14,432 bases of DNA, taken from assembly GCA_036388295.1 (NCBI GenBank), contig DASVSC010000040.1:1-14432 (forward strand), written 5' to 3'. Shown piece by piece: positions 7,960 to 14,432 of this stretch (the stretch's first letter is position 1; each line of letters begins with the position of its first letter). The position numbers and the translations under genes were made by a program. The notes beneath the pieces were generated by a model that was not told the origin of the DNA, did no database searches, and saw only the letters and a list, made by a program, of their open reading frames with translations. The stretch is from RYN-431 sp036388295 (GTDB taxonomy: Bacteria; Planctomycetota; Phycisphaerae; Tepidisphaerales; Tepidisphaeraceae).

Positions 7960-9882
7960 TCACCCGGCACGCCTTTTGATTTCGATGAGCTGCCACGCCT
8001 GGGCCGTTACTTCACGGCCGGCGAAGTTACCGCGTCCACCCCGGCCGGGCCCACCGGGTCCGCCGGGCCGGGGGCGATTCGGTCCGCCACGGGCACGCGG
8101 GTCGGTGGAAGGCGGGCGATCGGTCGGCGGCTGCAGGCGGGGTAGGTCGTTGTAGAACGCGATTGGCTTCCAGGTCAGGTCCAGACTTTTCGCTTCGTAC
8201 CGTTTGGTGAATGCCGCGGTCTGGTCGCGCCGGCAGAGGATGAACGCCCGCCTGCCGGCCGATAAGGCGCGGCTGACGATGCCGATCTGTTCCTGTGCGA
8301 GTTGGTCGTCGTTCTTGCCGTCGATCTGTTTGAGCAGGAAGTTCCGCCGCGCCGGCTGGATCGGGTCGGGGTCGTCCGGGTCTCGATTCGTTTTTTGTGC
8401 GTTCAGTCGCGTGGCGTACGCCGCCGTGAAGGTTTCGGTGCTGAAGCAGTCGTAGTCGCCAATGAACTGCAGTGCGTTGAGCTGCTGCACCGGGGCGATC
8501 AGGACAGAACCGGCCGGCGCGGTTTGGGTCACCACGTCGCCGAGTGCGGCCAGGTTCACTTGCTGGCGGAATTGCGACTCCAGGCCGATGCCCGTCTCCT
8601 GTCCTTCATCCAAGCCGAACAGGCCACGGTATAGACTCATTGAGCAAGCCACGGCGACGACCAGCCCGCATGCGACCGGCGTCACCACGCGCGGCAGCCG
8701 TGCCACGGAGGCCGCCGACACCAATTGATCGATCAGCACGCCCACGCCGACCACAATCGGCGGCATCAGCGTCAGGAAGAAGCGCAGGTACGACACGCCG
8801 CGCTCCGGCGCCCAGTAGTAGGCCATGTAGGTGAGCGTGCCGGGCACCAGCCAGAGCCACAGCAGCGTGCCGCGGCGGACGCCGCTGCGCAGCGCCAGCC
8901 CCATGCCCAGCAGGCCGAGCGGCAGGGTGAAGAACAGCCCGGTATCGTGCACCTGCCGCACGAGCTTTTCCCAGTTCAGGCCCATGTGTTCGAGCGTGAA
9001 CGCGCTGCCCGGCACGCTTTCGTTGGTCGTGTCGTAGCCGGTGATTGTCCCCATGGCGATCAGGTTAAAGCCGACGAGGTACGCCACCGGAATCAGCCAT
9101 CCCAGTGTGGGCGTCAGGCATCGCAGCCAACTGCGTCCGCTTCGCCAGTCGACCATGCCGACGAACGTGAAAGCGATCAGCAGCGCGAGCAGGCCCTCGG
9201 TGTAGCGAATGGTGGCGGCAAACCCGAGCAGGAAGCCGGCCGTCACGCCGCGCCAGAGCGTGCCGGTTTCCCAGAACCGGATCAGCAGGAACACGCCCCA
9301 CACGCAAAATGCCAAGCACGACGCGTGGCTGTTCGGGTTGTTGGCCAGCACCAGCATCACCTGGCCGAACGCCATGACCAGCATCGCCATCAGGCTGGCG
9401 AACGCGCCGGCGAAACGGCGGGTCAGGAAGTACATCCCCAGCACCGCCGTCGCCGCCGTGACCGGGCTGATCAAAAACGCCGCCTTCGGCCCCACGCTGC
9501 CGCACGTCCACAGCACGATCGCGTAGAGCAGTGGCAGGCCGACCGGGTATTTCGGGTAGCTGACGCCGGTCTTTTCGTTCAGCACCCACATGCTGCTGAC
9601 GAACCCGAGCGGCTCGGCCGGCTTCAGCCCGGTGGAGCCGGTCCAGGCGAGTTGCTTGCCGCCGACGAGGTAGCCGTTCTGGTCGACGCCCGAATGGGCC
9701 GGGGCCCAGTACTGCAGGACCAGCAGGAAGTAGGCGACCGCGATCGCAAACGCCAGCGCCGCGGCCACCGCCCGATGGCCCCGCGTTTCTGCAGATTCAG
9801 TCCTGAACGCCGGCAGCGGCTTGAACAGCGGCCGAATGCCTTCGCCCGGCGGCATGTAATCGATCAGGCTGACCCGTTCCAT
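7960..9882 (-). CDS. GT-C/ArnT-like multi-spanning glycosyltransferase, paralogue 2
   Basis: A 640-residue polytopic membrane protein, clearly related to the gene that follows it. Shared motifs are GVDQNGYLVGGK (Asp67, presumed catalytic loop after helix 1), YPVGLPLLYA, NNPNSHA, ATIRYTEGLLAL, ITGYDTTNES, YYWAPE and LRF. The N-terminal two thirds is helical and membrane-bound. The C-terminal part is soluble and carries a Gly/Pro/Arg-rich insertion at about residues 584-622, absent from the paralogue, before the ending WQLIEIKRRAG. The likely role is transfer of sugar from a lipid carrier outside the membrane. The start is uncertain: ATG 9882 is taken here, but GTG 9924 is in frame, only four bases after the upstream stop codon, and would add 14 residues and allow translational coupling. 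The upstream neighbour is a small membrane protein, probably in the same operon. Confidence 0.8.
   Translation of the reverse strand: MERVSLIDYMPPGEGIRPLFKPLPAFRTESAETRGHRAVAAALAFAIAVAYFLLVLQYWAPAHSGVDQNGYLVGGKQLAWTGSTGLKPAEPLGFVSSMWVLNEKTGVSYPKYPVGLPLLYAIVLWTCGSVGPKAAFLISPVTAATAVLGMYFLTRRFAGAFASLMAMLVMAFGQVMLVLANNPNSHASCLAFCVWGVFLLIRFWETGTLWRGVTAGFLLGFAATIRYTEGLLALLIAFTFVGMVDWRSGRSWLRCLTPTLGWLIPVAYLVGFNLIAMGTITGYDTTNESVPGSAFTLEHMGLNWEKLVRQVHDTGLFFTLPLGLLGMGLALRSGVRRGTLLWLWLVPGTLTYMAYYWAPERGVSYLRFFLTLMPPIVVGVGVLIDQLVSAASVARLPRVVTPVACGLVVAVACSMSLYRGLFGLDEGQETGIGLESQFRQQVNLAALGDVVTQTAPAGSVLIAPVQQLNALQFIGDYDCFSTETFTAAYATRLNAQKTNRDPDDPDPIQPARRNFLLKQIDGKNDDQLAQEQIGIVSRALSAGRRAFILCRRDQTAAFTKRYEAKSLDLTWKPIAFYNDLPRLQPPTDRPPSTDPRARGGPNRPRPGGPGGPGRGGRGNFAGREVTAQAWQLIEIKRRAG
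9653..9684. repeat. 32-base exact repeat within paralogue 2 (copy 2 of 2)
   Basis: Second copy of the 32-base stretch at 7741-7772, in the same reading frame and at the equivalent place in the protein. Confidence 0.75.
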
Positions 9883-9928
9883 TGCCCGTATTACGCCCGA
9901 GTGGCCGCCGCATTGCACGTTCACCGAA

Positions 9929-10339
9929 TTATCTCGCCGCCGCCCAGAGCAGGAGCAGGCCGCGCGCGGTCCAGGCGATCGAGCGAATCCAGTTCACCCG
10001 CACCAGCCGGCGGATGACGAGCGCGTCGTGCCCGCGCGTCAGCGCCGCGTGCGCCGGCACGGCCATCGCGAAGGTGTTGATCCAGACGACGACCAGCAAC
10101 GCCAACGCCGCCTGAAACACCCGATCGCCCGGCGACCGCACCACCAGCGCCACCGCCGTCACCAGTTCCAGCACCATCGGCGGCAGAACGACCAGGCTGG
10201 TGAACGTGGTGTGCGCCCGGTGATAGGCCGCGAACTCCGCGACGGCCACGCGGGCGAACTGCGGGTAAGCCACCGCCTGCACGAACCAGACGAGGCCGGT
10301 CATGTACCAGCAGGTGATGAGTGAGAGGAGCAAAAGCAT
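9929..10339 (-). CDS. Small four-helix membrane protein of unknown function
   Basis: I do not recognise a named family. The 136-residue protein has hydrophobic helices at about 1-20, 46-68, 76-98 and 118-135. Candidate functional positions are YHRAH (His40, His43), VPAHAAL (His97), His104 and the NWIRSIAW segment (115-122). I infer that the spaced histidines and Arg/Trp residues near the membrane face could bind a metal, haem or substrate, but nothing proves this. Its stop codon is four to 47 bases from the possible starts of the first glycosyltransferase, so it probably heads that operon. It diverges from the toxin-antitoxin pair with only 35 bases between start codons. No Shine-Dalgarno is seen. 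A minus-strand TATTAT at 10369-10364 is a candidate -10 box. Confidence 0.75.
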   Translation of the reverse strand: MLLLLSLITCWYMTGLVWFVQAVAYPQFARVAVAEFAAYHRAHTTFTSLVVLPPMVLELVTAVALVVRSPGDRVFQAALALLVVVWINTFAMAVPAHAALTRGHDALVIRRLVRVNWIRSIAWTARGLLLLWAAAR

Positions 10340-10362
10340 GATCGGGGGACAGAATCGCGTGT

Positions 10363-10368
10363 TATAAT
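10363..10368 (+). promoter_or_regulatory. Consensus TATAAT box six bases before the antitoxin start
   Basis: A perfect TATAAT is followed by ACTGGC and then ATG 10375. Transcription seven bases after the box would begin at the start codon itself, giving a leaderless mRNA, and no Shine-Dalgarno exists in the gap. No clear -35 hexamer is present. The opposite strand reads TATTAT here, so the same element may serve the divergent membrane-protein gene. Confidence 0.6.
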
Positions 10369-10374
10369 ACTGGC

Positions 10375-10671
10375 ATGAAGACGATTGCCTCCACCGAATT
10401 GAAGGCCGAAAGCCTGGCGTTACTCGAAGGCGCGGGGCCGGAGGGCGTGGTCATCGTGTCCAACGGGAAGCCGGTCGCACGATTGGTGGCGATTGCGGAC
10501 GACGACAAGCCGAAGACCGGTGCCTTTCTGATCGGGGCCTTGAAGGGGCAAGTCGGCATCAAAGGCGATATTTTCTCCACGGGAATCAAATGGGATGCTG
10601 AATCTGGATACTCATATCATCCTGTTCGCGATCAACGGAACACTGACGACGAGGGAGAAGATCGCGCTTGA
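10375..10671 (+). CDS. Phd/YefM-type antitoxin of a VapBC-like pair
   Basis: Predicted antitoxin that binds and neutralises the PIN toxin encoded next and, as usual in the family, represses its own promoter. The N-terminal MKTIASTELKAESLALLE and VVIVSNGKPVARLVAI (residues 25-40) are the Phd/YefM DNA-binding fold. Residues about 54-76, with GALKGQVGIKGDIFS and ending KWDAE, are the toxin-binding tail. Relatives usually stop right after this tail. Here the frame continues for 22 more residues, rich in charged residues (DDEGEDRA end), overlapping the toxin gene by 77 bases. The start codon lies six bases after TATAAT. The tail may be real or only unselected read-on. Confidence 0.85.
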   Translation: MKTIASTELKAESLALLEGAGPEGVVIVSNGKPVARLVAIADDDKPKTGAFLIGALKGQVGIKGDIFSTGIKWDAESGYSYHPVRDQRNTDDEGEDRA

Positions 10672-10957
10672 TTCCAATGAATGCGGCATCTCGCAGATCG
10701 TGCTCTGGGAAATCGACAAATTGCATGGCTTGGGCCGCATCGAGATCAGCCTTATGCACAGCGGATTTATCGATTTGCTACGCAAATTGATTCAATGGCC
10801 GGTTTCTCTCGACGTTTGCATGCGACTGAAAGATCTCGATTTTCGTAGCGACCCCGCCGACGAAATCATTGCCGCAACCAGCCTCGCCCATGACGTCCCG
10901 TTGCTGACGCGGGATCGCAAAATCCTGGCGTCCCAAGTCGTGCCGCTGGCCGTTTAA
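10595..10957 (+). CDS. vapC: PIN-domain ribonuclease toxin (VapC family)
   Basis: A 120-residue PIN-domain protein, expected to be an Mg-dependent RNase that stops translation by cutting RNA when not held by its antitoxin. The acidic active site is complete: Asp5 (LNLDTH), Glu39 (LWEIDKL), Asp89 (DPADEIIAATS) and Asp107 (LLTRDRKI). Length is normal for the family. The start codon lies inside the antitoxin gene, overlapping the Asp74 codon, in the +1 frame relative to it, and only GGGA about ten bases upstream resembles a ribosome-binding site, so translation is probably coupled to the antitoxin. It converges on the YmdB-type gene with 11 bases between stop codons. Confidence 0.9.
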   Translation: MLNLDTHIILFAINGTLTTREKIALDSNECGISQIVLWEIDKLHGLGRIEISLMHSGFIDLLRKLIQWPVSLDVCMRLKDLDFRSDPADEIIAATSLAHDVPLLTRDRKILASQVVPLAV

Positions 10958-10968
10958 GCATCGCGGCC

Positions 10969-11826
10969 TCACATCGCGCCACTTCCTTGCCGGTTCTTTT
11001 CCGGCCGGTCGTCTTCGTCGTACGCCTGCGTGGTCGGGTTGCCCTGGACTTCGATCCGCTCGATCGAAACGGCCTTGCCCGTGTCGGCATCGATTTCGAC
11101 GAGGGCCCCGCACATTTTCACGTCGCCGGTCGCCACGTCGAACGGGGCCGGCTGGGCCGTGGTCATGTAGCTGATGACGCGGTCCTTGCGTCGGCCGAGC
11201 ACGCTGTCGTACGGGCCGGTCATGCCCAGGTCGCTGATCAGGGCGGTGCCCAGCGGCGTGACATGCGCGTCGGCCGTCGGCACGTGCGTGTGCGTGCCGA
11301 ACACGAAGCTGGTGCGGCCGTCCATGTGATGGCCGAGGGCGATCTTCTCGCTGGTGGCCTCGGCGTGGGCGTCGCAGACGCGCACCTTCACGTCTTTCGG
11401 AATCTGCGTCAGAATCCGGTCGGCGGCCGCGAACGGGTCGTCGGCGGGCAGGTTCATGTATATGCGCCCCATTACCGCGAAGACCGCCACCTTTACGCCG
11501 TCGTTCGTCGTCACGACCGTGTACTGCCGGCCCGGCGCGGTGGCCGGCATGTTCGCGCAGCGCAGGATGCGTTCCGACGATTGCAGTGTCGGCCCGATTT
11601 CACTGCGGCGAAAGGCGTGGTCGCCGAGCGTGACGACGTCGATGCCGTAGGAACGGATCTTGTGAAACAGGTTCGGCGTGATGCCGCTGCCGCCGGCGAT
11701 GTTCTCCGCGTTGGCGATCACCAGCGACACGTTCTTCTCGCGCACGAGGCCCGGCAAGCGGTCGCACACGACTTGCCGGCCCGGACGGCCCACGATATCG
11801 CCGAGCGCCAGAATGCGGATGGTCAT
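10969..11826 (-). CDS. ymdB: YmdB-family metallophosphoesterase (TIGR00282 type)
   Basis: Cytoplasmic dimetal phosphodiesterase family. B. subtilis YmdB hydrolyses 2',3'-cyclic nucleotides and affects biofilm and sporulation decisions. The 285-residue protein shows the family ligands in order: Asp10 (LALGDIVGRPGR), Glu41 and Asn42 (NAEN), His70, His154 (DAHAEATSEK), and His179 and His181 (GTHTHVPTAD), followed by SDLGMTGPYDSVLG. The usual GNH motif reads GDH here (Asp69), which changes one metal ligand. The C-terminus is about 20 residues longer than usual, polar and charged. The start at 11826 gives MTIRILALGDIVG. The open frame continues to 11886, but that stretch contains a TATACT box. It follows the GAF-EAL gene on the same strand by 64 bases but probably has its own promoter. 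Confidence 0.93.
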   Translation of the reverse strand: MTIRILALGDIVGRPGRQVVCDRLPGLVREKNVSLVIANAENIAGGSGITPNLFHKIRSYGIDVVTLGDHAFRRSEIGPTLQSSERILRCANMPATAPGRQYTVVTTNDGVKVAVFAVMGRIYMNLPADDPFAAADRILTQIPKDVKVRVCDAHAEATSEKIALGHHMDGRTSFVFGTHTHVPTADAHVTPLGTALISDLGMTGPYDSVLGRRKDRVISYMTTAQPAPFDVATGDVKMCGALVEIDADTGKAVSIERIEVQGNPTTQAYDEDDRPEKNRQGSGAM

Positions 11827-11832
11827 GGCGTG

Positions 11833-11838
11833 AGTATA
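11833..11838 (-). promoter_or_regulatory. TATACT -10-like box six bases before ymdB
   Basis: Minus-strand TATACT, then CACGCC, then ATG 11826. This is the same six-base spacing as the antitoxin promoter, again without a Shine-Dalgarno motif. A leaderless transcript is inferred. It argues against the longer start at 11886. Confidence 0.5.
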
Positions 11839-11890
11839 CGGCGGTTTCGCAAAGGCGACCGCCGACGACCCAAGAACGCTTGGCACACGC

Positions 11891-13765
11891 CTACGCGCAG
11901 CGCGCGAGCGTGCTGCGCGTCAGGAACGCTTCGGCGTCGCTGGCCTGCAACGGGCGGGCGAACAAGTAGCCTTGCCCGTAGTCGCAGTGGCTTGCCTGCA
12001 GGAACGCCATCTGTTCCGCCGTCTCGATGCCCTCGGCCACGACCGTCATGCCAAGCGCGTGCGCCAGATTCACGACCGATCGCAACACGGCCGACTGGCG
12101 GCCGTTCTCGAAATGGCTGACGAACGATCGGTCGATCTTCAGCACGTCCAGGTCGAACTGGTGCAAACAGCTCAGGCTCGAATGGCCGGTGCCGAAGTCG
12201 TCCATCGCCAGCATGACGCCCAGGTCGCGCAGCCGGTTGAGCACGCGCCGCGCGTCGGCCGCGTCGCCCATGACGACGCTTTCGGTGATCTCGATCATCA
12301 GCGACTGGGGCGGCAGGCGCGTTTCGTCCAGAAGGCGTTGGACGTGCGCGACCAGGCCGTTGTCCGCCAGCTGGCGGCGCGACACATTGACGGCCATCTT
12401 GAACGCCGGCAGGTGCGGGTGGCCGTCGCGCCACCGCGCCGCCTGCCGGACCGCCTCGGCGATCACCCACCGGCCGATGGGCACGATCAGGCCTGTTTCT
12501 TCGGCGATCGGAATGAACTCGGCCGGGCTGATGATCCGGCCGTCGTGGTTCCAGCGGACGAGGGCTTCGAACCCGATGACCTGACGCCGGTCCAGCGACA
12601 CCACGGGCTGGTAATGCAGCAGCAGTTCATTGCGCTCGATCGCGCATCGCAACTCGCTTTCCAGGTGCAGCCGATTCACGGCTTGTTCGTGCATCTTCGG
12701 CGTGAACCGCGCGACCTTTCCGCGGCCGGCGGCTTTGGCGTGGTAAAGCGCCGCCTCGGCGTCACGCAGCAGCGCGTCGGCCTCGACGTACCCGCTGTGG
12801 CCGATGACGATGCCCAGGCCCGCGTCGGGGTGAATCACTTCACGGCCGTAATGGAACGGCTTGGTGATCATCGCCCGGACATGACGCACCACCTCGTCGA
12901 CGACGCCGACGTCGGACAAATCGTCCAGCAGCAGCATGAACGCGTCGCCGCCGAAGCGGGCCAGCATGTAATTCGTGGTCACTTCGGGAATGGAGTTAAG
13001 CACGTCGTTCAGGCGTCGGGCGACGGTGGTGATCAGCATATCGCCGGCCGCATGGCCGAGGCTGTCGTTGACCAGCTTCAGGCGGTCCATGTCGATGAAC
13101 ATCACGCAGTAGCGGTAGTCGGGCTCGCGGGCCGACCGTTTCACGCATGCCGCCAGCCGGTCGGTGAAACGCGTGCGGTTGGGCAGGCCGGTCATCGAAT
13201 CGTGCATCGCGCTGTAATACGCGCGCCGCGCGGCCTTGGCGGTGTCGGCCAGCAGGCGGGCGTTCTCGGCGGCGTTGCGGCGCAGTTCCAGCAGGCTGAC
13301 GACCTGCCGCGCGAGCGACTTCATCGCCGCCTGTTGCTGCTCGTCCAGTTGGCGCGGCACCAGGTCGACCACGCAGATCGTGCCCAATGCGTGGCCGCCC
13401 GGCGTCGTCAGCGGCATGCCGGCGTAGAAGCGGATGCCGGGCGCGCCGGTAACGAACGGATTGTCGGCAAACCGCGGGTCTAACGTCGCGTCCGGGACCT
13501 GCATCAGGCTATTCGGCTGGCGAATGGCGTGCTCGCAAAACGAGATATTCCGCGGCGTCTGCGTGAGATCGGTGCCGACCTTGGCCTTGAACCACTGGCG
13601 GTCGGTGTCCATCAATGTGATGAGGGCGACGGGGGTTTGGCAGATTTGCGACGCGAGCGTCGCGACGTCGTCGTAGGTGGGCTCGCCGGGCGTGTCGAGC
13701 ACGTCGTAGCGACGCAGTTCGGTCAGCCGCAGTTTTTCAAGCGTGTCCGACGAATTAAACGACAT
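11891..13765 (-). CDS. GAF-GGDEF-EAL protein, likely c-di-GMP phosphodiesterase with inactive cyclase domain
   Basis: A 624-residue soluble signalling protein with no membrane segment. Residues about 20-165 form a GAF sensor domain (TDRQWFKAKVG, SFCEHAI, FYAGMPL). Residues 185-350 form a GGDEF domain with FIDMDRLKLVND intact, but its signature is GGDAF (272-276). The glutamate needed for metal binding and catalysis is Ala275, and no I-site RxxD precedes it. Residues 365-615 form an EAL domain with all key residues: Glu400 (EALVRW), Asn460 (NVS), Glu492 (EITES), Asp522-Asp523 (DDFGTG), Lys543 (KIDRSF), Glu578 (AEGIET) and Gln598. The protein should therefore degrade c-di-GMP, with the GGDEF domain perhaps acting as a GTP-binding regulator. 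ATG 13765 gives the natural start. GGGAG lies too far upstream (14 bases) to be a good Shine-Dalgarno. Confidence 0.95.
   Translation of the reverse strand: MSFNSSDTLEKLRLTELRRYDVLDTPGEPTYDDVATLASQICQTPVALITLMDTDRQWFKAKVGTDLTQTPRNISFCEHAIRQPNSLMQVPDATLDPRFADNPFVTGAPGIRFYAGMPLTTPGGHALGTICVVDLVPRQLDEQQQAAMKSLARQVVSLLELRRNAAENARLLADTAKAARRAYYSAMHDSMTGLPNRTRFTDRLAACVKRSAREPDYRYCVMFIDMDRLKLVNDSLGHAAGDMLITTVARRLNDVLNSIPEVTTNYMLARFGGDAFMLLLDDLSDVGVVDEVVRHVRAMITKPFHYGREVIHPDAGLGIVIGHSGYVEADALLRDAEAALYHAKAAGRGKVARFTPKMHEQAVNRLHLESELRCAIERNELLLHYQPVVSLDRRQVIGFEALVRWNHDGRIISPAEFIPIAEETGLIVPIGRWVIAEAVRQAARWRDGHPHLPAFKMAVNVSRRQLADNGLVAHVQRLLDETRLPPQSLMIEITESVVMGDAADARRVLNRLRDLGVMLAMDDFGTGHSSLSCLHQFDLDVLKIDRSFVSHFENGRQSAVLRSVVNLAHALGMTVVAEGIETAEQMAFLQASHCDYGQGYLFARPLQASDAEAFLTRSTLARCA
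11893..11920. repeat. Nine-base perfect inverted repeat overlapping the stop of the GAF-EAL gene
   Basis: ACGCGCAGC at 11893-11901 pairs with GCTGCGCGT at 11912-11920 around a ten-base loop. It covers the last codons and touches the stop codon. No T-run follows on the minus strand, so it may be a 3'-end stabiliser, a weak terminator, or a by-product of Arg/Ala codons. Confidence 0.4.
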
Positions 13766-13847
13766 ATAGGTGCATTCATCTCCCGATCCACTCTGTCATC
13801 GACCGGATCGACGCGTGAGTTTTGAAATGCTTGAAGTCGGCGACGCA

Positions 13848-14432
13848 CTATTGCGGAAGAAACCGCACCACATGGAACGGCTGGCCCGATAACGCGAGCG
13901 CGAGCGTGACGATCAGCCAAAGGCCCACGGCAAGGGCTTCGCCGAAGATCAGGCCGACGAAGAACGGCTTGAGGTCGGCGAACAGCTTCGCGCCGCCGAA
14001 CCGCAGGATCAGCGTTTTCAGCAGCCATCCAAGAAACAAGCTGAACCAGGCGGACGTGATGTACCAGCTCGTGCATAGCAGGTAACCGACCGGCAGCAGC
14101 GGCCAGGCGTTGAACCGCCAGGTCATGGCCTGCAGGAACGCCATGACCGCGACACCGATAAAAACCTGGTACCAGACGTTGTACCCCTTGGCCGGGTAGA
14201 AGCCGCGGTGGACCTGCGTCGGGAAGTCGACCAGATGCAGCAGCGGCCAGTCGCTGACGCCCCAGCGGTTCAGCAGGCCGGTGGCGTCATCGACCATCGG
14301 CGAGGCGTAGCCGTAGTAGCACCACAATGACGCCGGCACGCAGGCAAGGACGGTGATGATGAGCGTGCCGATGAGCACCGGCACGGTTGATTTCCGCGAA
14401 GCGCCCGGCTCGGCCGCGTCGTCGACCACGTT
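13848..14432 (-). CDS. C-terminal part of a DUF6784/DUF6785-like membrane protein (5' end outside window)
   Basis: The frame is open to the right edge, so the 194 codons seen are the end of a longer protein. A GTG at 14429 is in frame but has no support as a start. At least four hydrophobic segments are present: about 17-37, 87-105, 112-138 and 153-180, counted from that GTG. The segment SAWFSLFLGWLLKTLILRFG with PFFVGLIFGEALAVGLWL resembles the conserved C-terminus of large planctomycete/verrucomicrobial membrane proteins annotated DUF6785/DUF6784. This assignment is from memory of the pattern. The function is unknown, and transport has been suggested by fold only. Its stop is 82 bases before the GAF-EAL start. 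The gap shows no clear promoter. Confidence 0.7.
   Translation of the reverse strand, partial: NVVDDAAEPGASRKSTVPVLIGTLIITVLACVPASLWCYYGYASPMVDDATGLLNRWGVSDWPLLHLVDFPTQVHRGFYPAKGYNVWYQVFIGVAVMAFLQAMTWRFNAWPLLPVGYLLCTSWYITSAWFSLFLGWLLKTLILRFGGAKLFADLKPFFVGLIFGEALAVGLWLIVTLALALSGQPFHVVRFLPQ

Noticed and set aside
8725..10017. 430-codon plus-strand open frame
   Set aside because: It is antisense to a membrane protein with paralogue-conserved motifs. The product is His/Gln/Arg-rich low-complexity sequence.
10375..10957. Toxin-antitoxin pair as a sign of a mobile island
   Set aside because: No integrase, transposase, direct repeats or tRNA end is nearby, and the flanking genes look chromosomal.
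11827..11886. Twenty-residue N-terminal extension of YmdB
   Set aside because: It would place the TATACT box inside the coding region, and the family N-terminus starts at MTIRILALGD.
11972..13483. 503-codon plus-strand open frame, and a similar one at 10987-12120
   Set aside because: Both are antisense to the GAF-EAL and ymdB genes, whose catalytic motifs are intact. No domain is visible in the plus-strand products.
14399..14429. GTG start for the right-edge membrane protein
   Set aside because: The frame is open beyond the window and the C-terminal family pattern belongs to a much longer protein, so the gene is treated as truncated by the window edge.

Overview
The window is GC-rich, bacterial and densely coded. 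It most likely comes from a planctomycete, probably a Phycisphaerae-type lineage. The main marker is the secreted protein at 3955-5631. It opens with the short N-terminal motif of planctomycete extracellular proteins (MFENLEGRRLF) instead of a classical signal peptide. A DUF6784/6785-like membrane protein C-terminus at the right edge and few Shine-Dalgarno sequences fit the same group. No tRNA, rRNA, CRISPR array, insertion sequence or phage gene was seen. No gap between genes exceeds about 220 bases.

Layout from left to right. 1-1732 (minus, runs off the left edge) is a carbohydrate ABC transporter protein in which a substrate-binding domain and a MalF-type permease share one polypeptide. 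1911-2333 (minus) is a Rid/YjgF-family protein lacking the catalytic arginine of true RidA. 2467-3732 (minus) is citrate synthase. Divergent from it, 3955-5631 (plus) encodes a secreted protein of HAF-type repeats followed by two SdrD-B-like domains, and it ends at a strong hairpin terminator. Converging on that terminator is a three-gene minus-strand group: a four-helix membrane protein (9929-10339) and two paralogous GT-C/ArnT-like multi-spanning glycosyltransferases (7960-9882 and 5748-7895). 10375-10957 (plus) is a Phd/YefM-PIN toxin-antitoxin pair whose genes overlap by 77 bases. 10969-11826 (minus) is a YmdB-type metallophosphoesterase. 11891-13765 (minus) is a GAF-GGDEF-EAL protein with a degenerate GGDEF site and an intact EAL site. 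13848-14432 (minus, partial) is the C-terminal end of a large membrane protein.

The genes do not form one pathway. They are independent small units: sugar import, central carbon metabolism, cell-surface or envelope glycosylation, a stress/addiction module and two phosphodiesterases. The most notable features are the binding-protein/permease fusion and a -10-like hexamer placed 6-9 bases before the start codons of three unrelated genes (citrate synthase, the antitoxin and YmdB), which suggests leaderless or nearly leaderless transcripts. The long toxin-antitoxin overlap and the tandem GT-C pair also stand out. I see no convincing case for a wholly new multi-gene system here.
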